Shown here: positions 32,993 to 45,488 of the stretch, piece by piece | Layout of the letters: every line of letters starts with the position of its first letter | Numbering within the stretch: position 1 is the first letter of the stretch | From: Tragulus kanchil | Taxonomy: Eukaryota > Chordata > Mammalia > Artiodactyla > Tragulidae | Length of the DNA stretch: 64,000 bases | Assembly: GCA_022376925.1 (NCBI GenBank) | Contig: JAIOJX010000002.1 | Span: 135,108,831 to 135,172,830, forward strand | Reading direction: 5' to 3' | Program-made: the position numbers and the translations under genes | The notes under the pieces: generated by a model | Seen by the model: the letters and a program-made list of their open reading frames with translations, nothing else | Told to the model about the DNA's origin: nothing | The model's database searches: none

Positions 32993-35015
32993 GCTGTTTT
33001 TGATATCATTTTGAGATGTTGTAGGGTTTTAGACAACAAAGACTAGTAGATGGCTGGATGTGAATTCTGGCTCCATCTTTTTTTAAAAAAAAAAGGTTTT
33101 TTGGCCTCTTTTATTGGTTTTTTATTTATTTACTTTCATCCATCTTTATTCTTTGACCTGTGTAGGCCTCCCATTGTAGTGGTCTCTCTCTTTGCGGAGC
33201 ACCAGCTCTGGGCACATGGGTTCCAGAGCACTGACTCGTAATTGGACACACCAGTCCAGCTGCTCTGCGGAACATGGGCTCTTCCTGGGCCAGGGATCGA
33301 ACCGGTGCCCCTTGCACAGCCAGGTGGACTCTTTACCCAGGGAAGCCCTCCATCATTTTCATTTGTATGACTTTGGGAAAGTTCCTTATCTCTCCATGTC
33401 TCAGTTTCCTTATCTGGAAAGAGACATAATCAGGATAAACTGGGTTATATGGTGGAAACAAATAGCCCCCAAATACCAGTAGCTTAAAATACATGTTATG
33501 TGTCCCAGCTAGGGTTTTGCTGATGTTGCTCACTTCAGGGAAACCAAACCGGTAAAGGGTCCACCATCTGGACACTGCTGGTCAAAATAACAAGAAGAAA
33601 ACAAAGAAGTGATGCACTAACTCTTCAATATTTCTACCCAGATATGATATCCATCATTCCTGTTCATAACTCTTTGATCAAACAAGTCACATGGCTATAC
33701 TGAATTTAAAGCCGGCAACAAAGTGAAAACCTACCACATGCTTGGAGAAAGAAGAAGAGGAAATATTGATTAATAAACAGCACTAATATCAGAGATGAGT
33801 CATAATAATACTGACCTTGTAAGTTTGTCAGGAACAGTAGGCAAATAAATATGTACAAAGTCCTCAGAACAGTGTGTGGCATCTATTAACCTTTTCTGTA
33901 ATAGTTTTTGATCGCCACTGAAGCCAGATTAGGTTCAATAACCCCACACTTTCACCATTCCTGTGAAAGTCCTCACCAAATCCTCTCAGGTTTGGACATA
34001 CAGCATTCCAGGGCATGAGCCCACTGTGTTCCCCTTTGCCTGGCAAAGAGATAAAGCGCTTCTTTTCTACTTTGCCCAGAACTGTGTCTCTGAAATTCTA
34101 TTCAGTATCAGTGCACAGGGGCTGTTTTTGATATCATTTTGAGATGTTGTAGGGTTTTAGACAACAAAGACTAGTAGATGGCTGGATGTGAATTCTGGCT
34201 CCATCTTTTTTTAAAAAAAAAAGGTTTTTTGGCCTCTTTTATTGGTTTTTTATTTATTTACTTTCATCCATCTTTATTCTTTGACCTGTGTAGGCCTCCC
34301 ATTGTAGTGGTCTCTCTCTTTGCGGAGCACCAGCTCTGGGCACATGGGTTCCAGAGCACTGACTCGTAATTGGACACACCAGTCCAGCTGCTCATGGAAC
34401 ATGGGCTCTTCCTGGGCCAGGGATCGAACCGGTGCCTTGCACAGCCAGGTGGACTCTTTACCCAGGGAAGCCCTCCATCATTTTCATTTGTATGACTTTG
34501 GGAAAGTTCCTTATCTCTCCATGTCTCAGTTTCCTTATCTGGAAAGAGACATAATCAGGATAAACTGGGTTATATGGTGGAAACAAATAGCCCCCAAATA
34601 CCAGTAGCTTAAAATACATGTTATGTGTCCCAGCTAGGGTTTTGCTGATGTTGCTCACTTCAGGGAAACCAAACCGGTAAAGGGTCCACCATCTGGACAC
34701 TGCTGGTCAAAATAACAAGAAGAAAACAAAGAAGTGATGCACTAACTCTTCAATATTTCTACCCAGATATGATATCCATCATTCCTGTTCATAACTCTTT
34801 GATCAAACAAGTCACATGGCTATACTGAATTTAAAGCCGGCAACAAAGTGAAAACCTACCACATGCTTGGAGAAAGAAGAAGAGGAAATATTGATTAATA
34901 AACAGCACTAATATCAGAGATGAGTCATAATAATACTGACCTTGTAAGTTTGTCAGGAACAGTAGGCAAATAAATATGTACAAAGTCCTCAGAACAGTGT
35001 GTGGCATCTATTAAC
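32806..35015. repeat. Direct duplication 9 (copies 32806-33890 and 33935-35015)
   Basis: Unit of 1128 bp. The join 33890-33934 is garbled: it keeps ATCGCC-like and GAAGCCAGATTA pieces of the true right and left neighbours but with internal losses. It overlaps duplication 8. Single-copy-equivalent sequence after the SINE (33350-33890) has no recognised element. Confidence 0.95.
33094..33348 (-). repeat. Long CHR-like SINE, reverse (copy 34222-34473)
   Basis: TTGGCCTCTTTTATTGGTTT tail, core CTCTGG / GCACATGGGT / TCCAGAG, GGGATCGAACCGGTGCCC. The head lacks the usual ACTGGACCACC (33338). Imperfect TSD CTCCATCTTTT / CTCCATCATTTT. The second copy has CTCATGG where the first has CTCTGCGG. Confidence 0.88.
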
Positions 35016-35282
35016 TACAATATTTATACTGATAAATATTGGCTTATTATTACTGATTATTTCGGCCACTGTTTATTGATCGCTGGGATGGTCCATTTCA
35101 TGTGAATATTCCAGTAGTCTCATCAAACACTCATCTAGGTGTTGTGGAGAATTTTATAGATGTGATTAATACTTATAGTCAACGTTACGTAAAAAGAATT
35201 TTTCTCAACAATCTGAGTGGCCTGATGCAATCGGTTGAAGGGTCTTAGGAGCAGAACCAAGGCTACCCTAAAGAAGAAGAAA

Positions 35283-35632
35283 TTCTGGGGAACTTGCTGG
35301 TGGTCTAGTGATTAGGACTCAGTTTTCACTGCTGAGGTCTGGGTTCACTGAGTTCAGTTCCTGCTGCTGTTAAGTTGTTTCAGTCACGTCCAACTCTATG
35401 TGATCTCATGGATTGTAGCCTGCTAGGCTCCTCTGTCCATGGGACTCTCCAATAAGAATACTGGAGTGGGCTGCCATTCCCTTCTCCAGGGGAGCTTCCC
35501 GACCCAGAGACTGAAGCCAAGCCTCTTACATCTCCTGCATTGGCAGGCAGATTGTTTACCACCAGCACTACTTGGCAATCCCTGATTAGGGAACTACGAT
35601 CCTGCAAGATGTGTGGAAGGCCAAAAAAACGA
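35283..35632 (+). repeat. CHR-2 SINE split by a reverse Bov-tA
   Basis: CHR head GGAACTTGCTGGTGGTCTAG at 35289, interrupted at about 35360-35580 by a minus-strand Bov-tA (CCAACTCTATGTGATCTCAT, GAATACTGGAGTGGGCTGCC). It resumes with GATTAGGGAACTACGATCCT and the A-rich end. Confidence 0.85.
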
Positions 35633-35772
35633 AGACATTTTGCCAGTGGAGAGTAGCGTTAGCTCCTGCCCAAGCTTCTAGGCGGTCCTTCTTAACAGCC
35701 TGTGATACAGATTTCACACTTGCCCAGCCTGTTCCACAGTCACATAAGTCAATTCCTTGCAATAAATTTTAG

Positions 35773-36197
35773 AGGAACTTCCCTGGTGGTCCAGTGGTTA
35801 AGAGTCTGTGTTTCTTTTTAACTTTGGCCTCTTTTGTTGTTTTTTTATATTTGTTTATTTTCATCAATCTTTATTCTCTGGCCCATGTGGTCCTCCCACC
35901 GCAGTGTCCTCTCTCGCTGCAGAGCACCAGCCCTGAGTGCATGCGCTCTAGAGCGCTGACTCGCAATTGGACACGCTGGTCCAGCCGCTCCGTGGCACGC
36001 GGGATCTTCCTGTGCTAGGGATCGAATCAGTGTCCCCTGCACTGCAAGACGGACTCTCCACCCACTGGATCACCAGGGAAGCCCAAGATTCTGTATTTTT
36101 GATGAAGGGGTCATGGGTTTGATCCTTGGGGGAACTAAGATCCCACATGCCGTGCTTTACAGCCAAGAAATAAAATAATAATAATAAAAAATTTAAA
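35773..36197 (+). repeat. CHR-2 SINE split by a reverse long CHR-like SINE (35818-36084)
   Basis: Head GGAACTTCCCTGGTGGTCCA to GAGTCTGTGTTTC, then the inserted SINE (TTTGGCCTCTTTTGTTG, core CCCTGAGTGCATGCGCTCTA, CACTGGATCACCAGGGAAGC). It resumes at AGATTCTGTATTTTTGATG and ends in an AATAATAATAAT tail. AGAGTCTGTGTTT / AGATTCTGTATTT form the likely TSD. Confidence 0.85.
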
Positions 36198-36639
36198 AAG
36201 GAATAATAAAAGGAATAAGTGATAATAAAAGTCTCTTTACAGCCTTACTTCTCAATATTCTCCCCCTCCCAGTCTTCCCTCCTTTTCCTACCCCTTGTTA
36301 AAGGCATAAATTTTAGGTTTTATTCTCCATTTCAGTGGTGACTCATTTCTGGTTTCTGGCTCTTTACTCCTATCTCTCCTGCCTCCTTGGTGGGCATTTC
36401 CTGGTTTGTTCCCATCCCCCTGGTTCTTTCTGTCTCCAGCCACCATGTGCCTCCTAAGAGGTCTAGTCATTTCTCCCCTTGTGTTGGGCATCGGGAAGGC
36501 TAAAGAGATTGGGAGAACAGAAATTTTGAGCCACATGATGTTAGGACCCAGGCCAGACTCCCCTCAAAATAGGTCTCAAGAGTATACTGCTTATTTTGAA
36601 TTAGAGTTAAGAAACAGCTGATGTAAAAGGACACTCTGA
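36198..36639. other. No recognised feature
   Basis: Pyrimidine-rich intergenic sequence; no gene or repeat assigned. Confidence 0.5.
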
Positions 36640-36802
36640 CCCTCCTCTGTGTCTCTCTAGAACCAGGAAACAAATTTCCCATGTGATACACACTACTATA
36701 TACAAAATAGATAACCAACAAGGACCTACTATATTGCACAGAGAACTATACTCAGTATTATGTTATAACCAATAAGGGAAAAGAATCTAAAAAAAATAGA
36801 TA

Positions 36803-36837
<35 letters not shown>

Positions 36838-36925
36838 CTGAATTACTTTGCTATACCCCTGAAACTAACACATTGTTGTATAAATCAACTACACGTCAAT
36901 AAAAAGAAATAATTTTTTTAAAAAA
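36640..36925 (+). mobile_element. L1 3' UTR fragment with (GT)n
   Basis: CAAGGACCTACTATATTGCA, CAGAGAACTATACTCAGTAT, a (TG)n run at about 36807-36834, then ACCCCTGAAACTAACACATT and ACGTCAATAAAAAG. Confidence 0.8.
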
Positions 36926-37079
36926 AGGAAGAAGAGGGCAGAGAATCCCCAAGTTAAAGAAAATCAAATAATAAATACATCAATCATTTATCTCCCATGG
37001 AAAGGTTCATCCTCTGCATCTGGAAGTCAGAGATGGGGAATTGGAGGTAAGAAAGCTATGTAAACAAACCTTATTACCT

Positions 37080-37400
37080 CTTTAATTTACTATCCCCAAG
37101 CCCAAAGTTTGTTTAGGTGACTCATTAACTAACAACCCAAAGCCTAATTTCCTATGCCTTGTCTACTCCTTTTGTTTCTTTGTCTAAAAAGGATAAAAAC
37201 TGCCTCATATGGTCACTTTGTAGATGCCATTTTGATAAGACCTCTGACCGCACAAATTAAAATTTGTCTCTTTTTCTCTGGTTGATTTGTCTTGTGTCCA
37301 TTTTATTATTAGCCCAGCTGCAAGAACTCAAGAGGGGAGAAGGAGTAAATTTCCTCCTCCTGGGCAATGACCATGACCACCGTGCCATAGGAAGCTCTAT
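37080..37400 (+). mobile_element. ERV LTR-like element, family C (copy 38182-38502)
   Basis: GGATAAAAACTGCCTCATAT resembles an LTR core promoter; ACCGCACAAATTAAAATTTG, CTCTGGTTGATTTGTCTTGT and TATTATTAGCCCAGCTGCAA resemble R/U5. The following 37490-37880 has ERV-like texture but only short frames (for example 37659-38024), so internal coding cannot be claimed. Confidence 0.45.
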
Positions 37401-37889
37401 CTGCTGCCCAGGCTCACTTTTCTTATCAAGTTGAAGCTCGTGCACTGTGTCTTCAGGCAAGGTCCTTTCTATGCTTCAGTTTACTCAGCTGCTGGAGGGG
37501 ATCAGGATATACCATCTGGAAATATGCCACTTTGGCAGAGGGATTATTTGGAGCTGAAGGCAAACAAGAAACAGCAGATGCAGAGAAAGCTCTTTATCCT
37601 CCTCTTTTTTGCTTAAAGGCAAGACATAAATTTCCCTTCGTGGAGGTAGGTCCCCTCCTTGATTCTGTACCAGAAAGAGGAAACAACTTCTGTTGCTGGC
37701 AATGGCACCAACTCAAATTTGCACAAAGATATTGAATTGAAGCAAGCCTTATCTTCCATAATTTCTTCCACATATTTACCTTCCCATAATATACTGACCC
37801 TAGAAGCCCAAATCCTTTTCCTTCTTCTTATCACCTTTTTACAAATGTATTGCACTTTGTTAAAATGGTATACATGCTCTCAGGCTGAA

Positions 37890-38122
37890 CCATGCCACTC
37901 AGACTGGGACTTGAACCACGGTCTTCTAGTTGAGACTACATACTTGGTCTCAGAGCTTAATGAAGCTCAGTTTCTTAAAGTCTTGTCACAGAAAGAATTC
38001 AGTGAGAAACAAAGGGATAGGTGAGAAGTGGATTTATTTAGACAGAAGCACACTCCACAGACAGTGTGGGCCATCTCAGAAGGTGAGAGGCCCCTAAATA
38101 CAAGATACTAGTTTTTATGGGT
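37890..38122 (-). mobile_element. ERV LTR family A, reverse, left part (second copy 38992-39260, right part 42262-42540)
   Basis: CAGAAAGAATTCAGTGAGAA, TGGATTTATTTAGACAGAAG and CACACTCCACAGACAGTGTG match the element at 61080 in the same order. The right part of the LTR (GAGGAAGTGGCAGGGATTT onward) appears only after the BovB, so the BovB interrupted this LTR. Confidence 0.65.
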
Positions 38123-39261
38123 TGGAAGTCAGAGATGGGGAATTGGAGGTAAGAAAGCTATGTAAACAAACCTTATTACCTCTTTAATTTACTATCCCCA
38201 AGCCCAAAGTTTGTTTAGGTGACTCATTAACTAACAACCCAAAGCCTAATTTCCTATGCCTTGTCTACTCCTTTTGTTTCTTTGTCTAAAAAGGATAAAA
38301 ACTGCCTCATATGGTCACTTTGTAGATGCCATTTTGATAAGACCTCTGACCGCACAAATTAAAATTTGTCTCTTTTTCTCTGGTTGATTTGTCTTGTGTC
38401 CATTTTATTATTAGCCCAGCTGCAAGAACTCAAGAGGGGAGAAGGAGTAAATTTCCTCCTCCTGGGCAATGACCATGACCACCGTGCCATAGGAAGCTCT
38501 ATCTGCTGCCCAGGCTCACTTTTCTTATCAAGTTGAAGCTCGTGCACTGTGTCTTCAGGCAAGGTCCTTTCTATGCTTCAGTTTACTCAGCTGCTGGAGG
38601 GGATCAGGATATACCATCTGGAAATATGCCACTTTGGCAGAGGGATTATTTGGAGCTGAAGGCAAACAAGAAACAGCAGATGCAGAGAAAGCTCTTTATC
38701 CTCCTCTTTTTTGCTTAAAGGCAAGACATAAATTTCCCTTCGTGGAGGTAGGTCCCCTCCTTGATTCTGTACCAGAAAGAGGAAACAACTTCTGTTGCTG
38801 GCAATGGCACCAACTCAAATTTGCACAAAGATATTGAATTGAAGCAAGCCTTATCTTCCATAATTTCTTCCACATATTTACCTTCCCATAATATACTGAC
38901 CCTAGAAGCCCAAATCCTTTTCCTTCTTCTTATCACCTTTTTACAAATGTATTGCACTTTGTTAAAATGGTATACATGCTCTCAGGCTGAACCATGCCAC
39001 TCAGACTGGGACTTGAACCACGGTCTTCTAGTTGAGACTACATACTTGGTCTCAGAGCTTAATGAAGCTCAGTTTCTTAAAGTCTTGTCACAGAAAGAAT
39101 TCAGTGAGAAACAAAGGGATAGGTGAGAAGTGGATTTATTTAGACAGAAGCACACTCCACAGACAGTGTGGGCCATCTCAGAAGGTGAGAGGCCCCTAAA
39201 TACAAGATACTAGTTTTTATGGGTTGGGTAATTTCATAGGCTTATCAGTAGGAGAATTATT

Positions 39262-42200
39262 CCATGTATGACTTAAATCAAATCCCCTATGAATATACAG
39301 TGGAGGTGATGAATAGATTCAAAGGATTAGATCTAGTAAACAGAGTGTTTGAAGACAGAGGTATAATGGTCTATAATATTGTACAAGAGGCAGTGAACAA
39401 AACCAACCCCAAGAAAAAGAAAAGCAAGAAGGCAAAGTGGTTATCTCAGGAGGCTTTACAGATAGCTGAAGAAAGAAGAGAATCAAAAAAGCAAGGGAGA
39501 AAGGGAAGGTACACCCAACTAAATGCAGAGTTCCAGAAATAGCAAGGAAAGACAAGAAGGTCTTCAGTAAACAAGGCAAAGAAATAGAGGAGAACAACTG
39601 AACGGGAAAGACTAGACATTCTTCAAGAAAATTGGAAATATCAAAGGAACATGTCATCCAAAGATGGGCACTATAAAGGACAGAAACAATAAAGACCTAA
39701 TAGAAGCAGAAGAGATCAAGAAGAAATGAAAAGAATACACTTAAGAATTGTACAAAAAAAGATCTTAATGACTTGGTCACTCACCCAGAGTCAGACCTTC
39801 TCAAGTGTGAAGTCGAGTGGGCCTTAGGAAGCACTGATGTCAATAAAGCTAGTGGAGGCAACGTAATTCTAGCAGAGCTATTTAAAAAGTTTAAAAGATG
39901 ATGCTATCAAGGTGCTGCACTCACTAGGTCGGCAAATTTGGAAAACCCAGCAGTGACCAAAGGGCTGGAAAAGGTCAGTCCACATCCCAATTCCAGGAAG
40001 GACAGTACTAAAGAATGTTCAAGGCACCTGACAGTTGCACTCATCTTCCAGGCTAGCAAGGCCACGCTTGAAATCCTGCATGCTAGGCTTCAGTGTTACA
40101 TGAACCGAGAACTTCCAGGTGTCCAAGCTAGGTTTGGAAAAGGAAGAGGAACCAAAGAAAAATTGCCAACATTCATTGGATCAAGAGAAAGCAGGGGAAT
40201 TTCAGACTATGCTGAAGCCTTTGACTATGTGGATCATAACAAATGTGGAAAATTCTTTAAAAGATGGAAATACCAGATCATCGTACCTGTCTCCTGAGAA
40301 ACCTGTATGCTAGTTAAAAAAGCAACAGTTCGAACCTTGTAAGGAGCTAACTGGTAGCTGGAATCAAGATTGCTGGGAGGCAAAAAAAAAAAAAAGATTG
40401 CCAGGAGAAATATCAACAACCTCATATAAGCAGATCGTATCACTCTAATGGCAGAAAGTGGCAGAGGTTCCTAAAGAACCTCTTAATGAGGGTAAAGGAA
40501 AAGAGTGAAAAAGCCAGCTTAAGACTAGATGTTAGAAAAACTAAGATCTTGGCATCAGGTCCCATTACCTCATGACAAATAGAAGGGGAAAAAGTGGAAG
40601 CAGTGACAGATTTCCTCTTCTTGGGCTTTAAAATCACTGTGGATGGTGACTGCAACCATGAAATTAGAAGACAATTGCTTTTTGGCAAGAAAATATGACA
40701 AACCTAGACAGTGTGCTAAAAAACAAAGACAGCACTCTACCGACAAAGGTTCATATAGTCAAGGCGATGGTCTTTCCAGTAGTCATGTCTTTCCAGTCCA
40801 GCTGTGACAACTGAACCATAAAAGAAGGCAGAGCACTGAAGAATTGATGCTATCAAACTGTGGTGTTGGAGAAGACTGTTGAGAGTCCCTTAGACAGCAA
40901 GAAGATCAAACCAGTCAATCATAAAGGAAATCAACCCTGAATACTCACTGGAAAGGCTGATGCTGAAGCTGAATCTCCAATACTTTGGCCACTCATTGGA
41001 AAAGACCCTTATGCTGGGAAAGATTGAAGGCAGAGGAGAAGAGGGCAACAGAATGAGTTGGCTGGATGGCATCACCAATGCAATGGACATGAATTTGAGC
41101 AAACTCTGCAGATGGTGAGGGACAGGAAACCTAGCATGCTTCAGTCGGGTTACAAAGAGCTGAACATGACCTGGCAACTGAACAATGATTCCAACTATTT
41201 TGAGGAAGTGGCAGGGATTTGGAATTGGACCACTGATTACTTTTTGCATGGACAGAAATCAAGTGCATCGGGGAATTTCAGACTATGCTGAAGCCTTTGA
41301 CTATGTGGATCATAACAAATGTGGAAAATTCTTTAAAAGATGGAAATACCAGATCATCGTACCTGTCTCCTGAGAAACCTGTATGCTAGTTAAAAAAGCA
41401 ACAGTTCGAACCTTGTAAGGAGCTAACTGGTAGCTGGAATCAAGATTGCTGGGAGGCAAAAAAAAAAAAAAGATTGCCAGGAGAAATATCAACAACCTCA
41501 TATAAGCAGATCGTATCACTCTAATGGCAGAAAGTGGCAGAGGTTCCTAAAGAACCTCTTAATGAGGGTAAAGGAAAAGAGTGAAAAAGCCAGCTTAAGA
41601 CTAGATGTTAGAAAAACTAAGATCTTGGCATCAGGTCCCATTACCTCATGACAAATAGAAGGGGAAAAAGTGGAAGCAGTGACAGATTTCCTCTTCTTGG
41701 GCTTTAAAATCACTGTGGATGGTGACTGCAACCATGAAATTAGAAGACAATTGCTTTTTGGCAAGAAAATATGACAAACCTAGACAGTGTGCTAAAAAAC
41801 AAAGACAGCACTCTACCGACAAAGGTTCATATAGTCAAGGCGATGGTCTTTCCAGTAGTCATGTCTTTCCAGTCCAGCTGTGACAACTGAACCATAAAAG
41901 AAGGCAGAGCACTGAAGAATTGATGCTATCAAACTGTGGTGTTGGAGAAGACTGTTGAGAGTCCCTTAGACAGCAAGAAGATCAAACCAGTCAATCATAA
42001 AGGAAATCAACCCTGAATACTCACTGGAAAGGCTGATGCTGAAGCTGAATCTCCAATACTTTGGCCACTCATTGGAAAAGACCCTTATGCTGGGAAAGAT
42101 TGAAGGCAGAGGAGAAGAGGGCAACAGAATGAGTTGGCTGGATGGCATCACCAATGCAATGGACATGAATTTGAGCAAACTCTGCAGATGGTGAGGGACA

Positions 42201-42262
42201 GGGAAACCTAGCATGCTTCAGTCGGGTTACAAAGAGCTGAACATGACCTGGCAACTGAACAA
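39262..42262 (+). mobile_element. BovB (RTE) LINE, degenerate, inside an ERV LTR
   Basis: This is an RTE-clade LINE remnant. The frame at 39264-39542 carries its N-terminal linker; 39938-40297 carries the RT segment (QARFGKGRGTKEKL, YAEAFDYVDHNKCGKFF). The palm domain is broken: the stretch after VDHNK lacks the following RT block, and the catalytic ADD motif has decayed to ADR behind a stop codon (about 40425-40445). The C-terminal NRMSWLDGITNAMDMNLSK-type end is at 41040-41110 and again at 42120-42180. Duplication 11 adds about 1076 bp, so the real remnant is about 1.9 kb against a 3.2 kb full-length element. No activity is expected. Near-matching ATTCCA repeats at both ends (39257, 42265) are the likely TSD. 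Confidence 0.88.
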
Positions 42263-42330
42263 TGATTCCAACTATTTTGAGGAAGTGGCAGGGATTTCCA
42301 GGAATTGGACCACTGATTACTTTTTGATCT
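40195..42330. repeat. Direct duplication 11 (copies 40195-41270 and 41271-42330)
   Basis: Unit of 1076 bp within BovB. Copy 1 runs past the BovB end into the LTR (GAATTGGACCACTGATTACT), then a short garbled stretch (41247-41270), then returns to GGGAATTTCAGACTATGCTG. Confidence 0.96.
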
Positions 42331-44568
42331 TTTATGGTTCATCTCAGAACTATCAAGTTGCATCATCTGGCTAATGTATTACAATGAGTGTATAATGAGG
42401 CTCAACTGGAAGTTGAGTCTTCTGCCATCTTGAATCTAGTTGGTTTTAGCCAGTTCTGTCATGTTTGTGTCTATGTCATTCTTTTAAAGATTGTGCCCTT
42501 CCTATTTCCCTCCTGTTTCAAAAAACATTTCTTTGCACTTTTATTTCCTTTTCTATGAAATCCCCTTGCGTGTGTAAAAAAAAAAAAAAATAGTATTCAC
42601 GTCAAATAAAGTTTGTATACAGAAGGGGAGCAAAATTTGCCACTCCAAAATGTGTCTTGGGTCATGAGGATCAATGATCGATTATTACGCTGACTGGTTT
42701 TTTTTTTTGATTTTTTATCTATTTATTTTCATCCAACTTTATTCTTTGGCATGTGTAGGCCTCCCATCGCAGTGACCTCTCCTTGCAGAGCACCAGCTCT
42801 GGGCACATGCACCCCAGAACACTGGCTCCTAATTGAACACACCGGTCCAGTCACTCCACGGCACATAGGATCTTCCTGAGCCAGGGATGGAACCAGCACC
42901 CTTTGCACAGCAAGGCAGACTCTTTACCCACTGGATCACCAAGGAAGCCCTACACTGACAATTTTTAATAAATAGAAGATTCGGCAAGAAACTTTGACCT
43001 CTTCTTTAGCTACCTAAAGCGCATTGATAGAAGACCTGTTTTAACAAGGGAGCATCACCACAGATACTCTAGTAAGACATTAGGTGTGTAGCCAACGAGG
43101 AACCAAACACAGTCTGTTTATTAAAATTCCTGTGTAACACTGCCTCTGCTTGGACCAGCAAACATTTATTTACCAAATATTTGCTTTACCACCTCCATGT
43201 GAATTACCTTCCTTACTTTTGAAGTCCCAGATCTCTAACCCCTAACATCCTCATCTATCTTAAGCTGAAGATGATATTTAAGGTAAGGGTTTCATACATT
43301 TTAGTAAATTATTCCATTTTTCCAAGCTCTCCCATGTGCATGTGTTATTAAAATTTGGTTCAGTTTTCTTCTATTAATCTGTCTCATGCCAGTTTAATTC
43401 TTAGACCATCTAGAAGAGCCAACTATTTTGAGGAAGTGGCAGGGATTTGGAATTGGACCACTGATTACTTTTTGATCTTTTATGGTTCATCTCAGAACTA
43501 TCAAGTTGCATCATCTGGCTAATGTATTACAATGAGTGTATAATGAGGCTCAACTGGAAGTTGAGTCTTCTGCCATCTTGAATCTAGTTGGTTTTAGCCA
43601 GTTCTGTCATGTTTGTGTCTATGTCATTCTTTTAAAGATTGTGCCCTTCCTATTTCCCTCCTGTTTCAAAAAACATTTCTTTGCACTTTTATTTCCTTTT
43701 CTATGAAATCCCCTTGCGTGTGTAAAAAAAAAAAAAAATAGTATTCACGTCAAATAAAGTTTGTATACAGAAGGGGAGCAAAATTTGCCACTCCAAAATG
43801 TGTCTTGGGTCATGAGGATCAATGATCGATTATTACGCTGACTGGTTTTTTTTTTTGATTTTTTATCTATTTATTTTCATCCAACTTTATTCTTTGGCAT
43901 GTGTAGGCCTCCCATCGCAGTGACCTCTCCTTGCAGAGCACCAGCTCTGGGCACATGCACCCCAGAACACTGGCTCCTAATTGAACACACCGGTCCAGTC
44001 ACTCCACGGCACATAGGATCTTCCTGAGCCAGGGATGGAACCAGCACCCTTTGCACAGCAAGGCAGACTCTTTACCCACTGGATCACCAAGGAAGCCCTA
44101 CACTGACAATTTTTAATAAATAGAAGATTCGGCAAGAAACTTTGACCTCTTCTTTAGCTACCTAAAGCGCATTGATAGAAGACCTGTTTTAACAAGGGAG
44201 CATCACCACAGATACTCTAGTAAGACATTAGGTGTGTAGCCAACGAGGAACCAAACACAGTCTGTTTATTAAAATTCCTGTGTAACACTGCCTCTGCTTG
44301 GACCAGCAAACATTTATTTACCAAATATTTGCTTTACCACCTCCATGTGAATTACCTTCCTTACTTTTGAAGTCCCAGATCTCTAACCCCTAACATCCTC
44401 ATCTATCTTAAGCTGAAGATGATATTTAAGGTAAGGGTTTCATACATTTTAGTAAATTATTCCATTTTTCCAAGCTCTCCCATGTGCATGTGTTATTAAA
44501 ATTTGGTTCAGTTTTCTTCTATTAATCTGTCTCATGCCAGTTTAATTCTTAGACCATCTAGAAGAGCC
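42268..44568. repeat. Direct duplication 12 (copies 42268-43420 and 43419-44568)
   Basis: Unit of 1148-1151 bp. Junction CTAGAAGAGCCAACTATTTT; copy 2 continues GAAGAGCCTACAAGGGAAG. It overlaps duplication 11, so the LTR segment GAGGAAGTGGCAGGGATTT occurs three times (41201, 42279, 43431). Confidence 0.96.
42697..42950 (-). repeat. Long CHR-like SINE, reverse (copy 43845-44098)
   Basis: Tail side TCTATTTATTTTCATCCAAC, core CTCTGG / GCACATGCAC / CCCAGAA, then CACTGGATCACCAAGGAAGC. Degenerate TSD ACGCTGAC / ACACTGAC. Confidence 0.87.
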
Positions 44569-45149
44569 TACAAGGGAAGAGGGAAAATGCTCTCCTCCCT
44601 GATAATCTCTTTTTCTAGTACCTAGCTTTTCTAAGTTTAATTTGCATGGCCCCATCTACTCAATCAAAGAGGTAGAGGACAAGTGTTTTCCTTCCCTAGA
44701 CTGCAAAGTGGGAATCACAATGGAAACCACCTTACTAGATACAGTGAGGACTAAATGAGGCAAGTGCTTGTGTAGCACTTACCATGTGACCAGCTCATTG
44801 CCCTTCATAAGTGAGAGCTTGTTAGATAATTACCAATACTGTTGTTGATTGAAAATTAATCAGTTAATCTAAGAAAGAAATGGAACATTTTCTTCAAGCC
44901 AAACTGGGAATTCAAACATGGCCATGCAATTTTTTGAGACAGAGGGAGGACTGTACATTAAGTGGTGTGTTACTGACATTTTACACAGTCCAGATCTACA
45001 AATACAAAGTGAGTAGTGGGCCATGAGTCATCATGGCTCCTTACAAGGTTAAGAAAAGTTACCTCATAAAGAGTTGTGACTCTTGATTAGATTAAGAAGG
45101 AAGATTATCTCCTAGGGAGGTCTGATAAATACAGATGCACACTATACAC
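44110..45149. other. No recognised feature
   Basis: About 1 kb of A/T-rich intergenic sequence (44110-44568 is the second copy of 42962-43420). A weak MIR-like stretch lies near 44700-44810 (GGACTAAATGAGGCAAGTG). No coding frame of note. Confidence 0.45.
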
Positions 45150-45151
45150 TA

Positions 45152-45290
45152 AAGGGCCTTTCCTGATGGTCCAGTGGTTAAGAGTCTGTGCTTTCACTGC
45201 AGGGGACATGTGTTCGATCCTTGCTTGGGGATCTAAGATCCTACAAGCTGCATGGTCAAAAAACAAAACAAACACAAAGAAAAGATACAA
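45152..45290 (+). repeat. CHR-2-type SINE
   Basis: CTTTCCTGATGGTCCAGTGG, GTGTTCGATCCTTGCTTGGG and ATCTAAGATCCTACAAGCTG, A-rich end. Confidence 0.85.
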
Positions 45291-45488
45291 TAAATACTAA
45301 AGAGGAGAGAGGAGACCCAAATAGGCAAAGGAATACTGTATCTTTAAATTTTTCCCATCTTGCCATAAAATATAAATTTTATTTCATCACTAGCCCTCTC
45401 CACCTTTATCCCCAGCCCTGGTATTTTTGCCCCTTAATTTCTCAGAACAATTTTGAGAAGGTAAAACAGTTGAGTCATAGAAATTCAG

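Larger units (their letters stand above)
37021..39226. repeat. Direct duplication 10 (copies 37021-38124 and 38123-39226)
   Basis: Unit of exactly 1102 bp. Junction at TTTTTATGGGTTGGAAGTCA; copy 2 continues GGGTTGGGTAATTTCATAGG. The copies look identical. Confidence 0.97.

Noticed and set aside
37490..39126. ERV gag/pol-like coding region (121-codon frame 37659-38024 and twin)
   Set aside because: No recognisable retroviral domain; frames are short and the flanking LTR assignment is itself uncertain.
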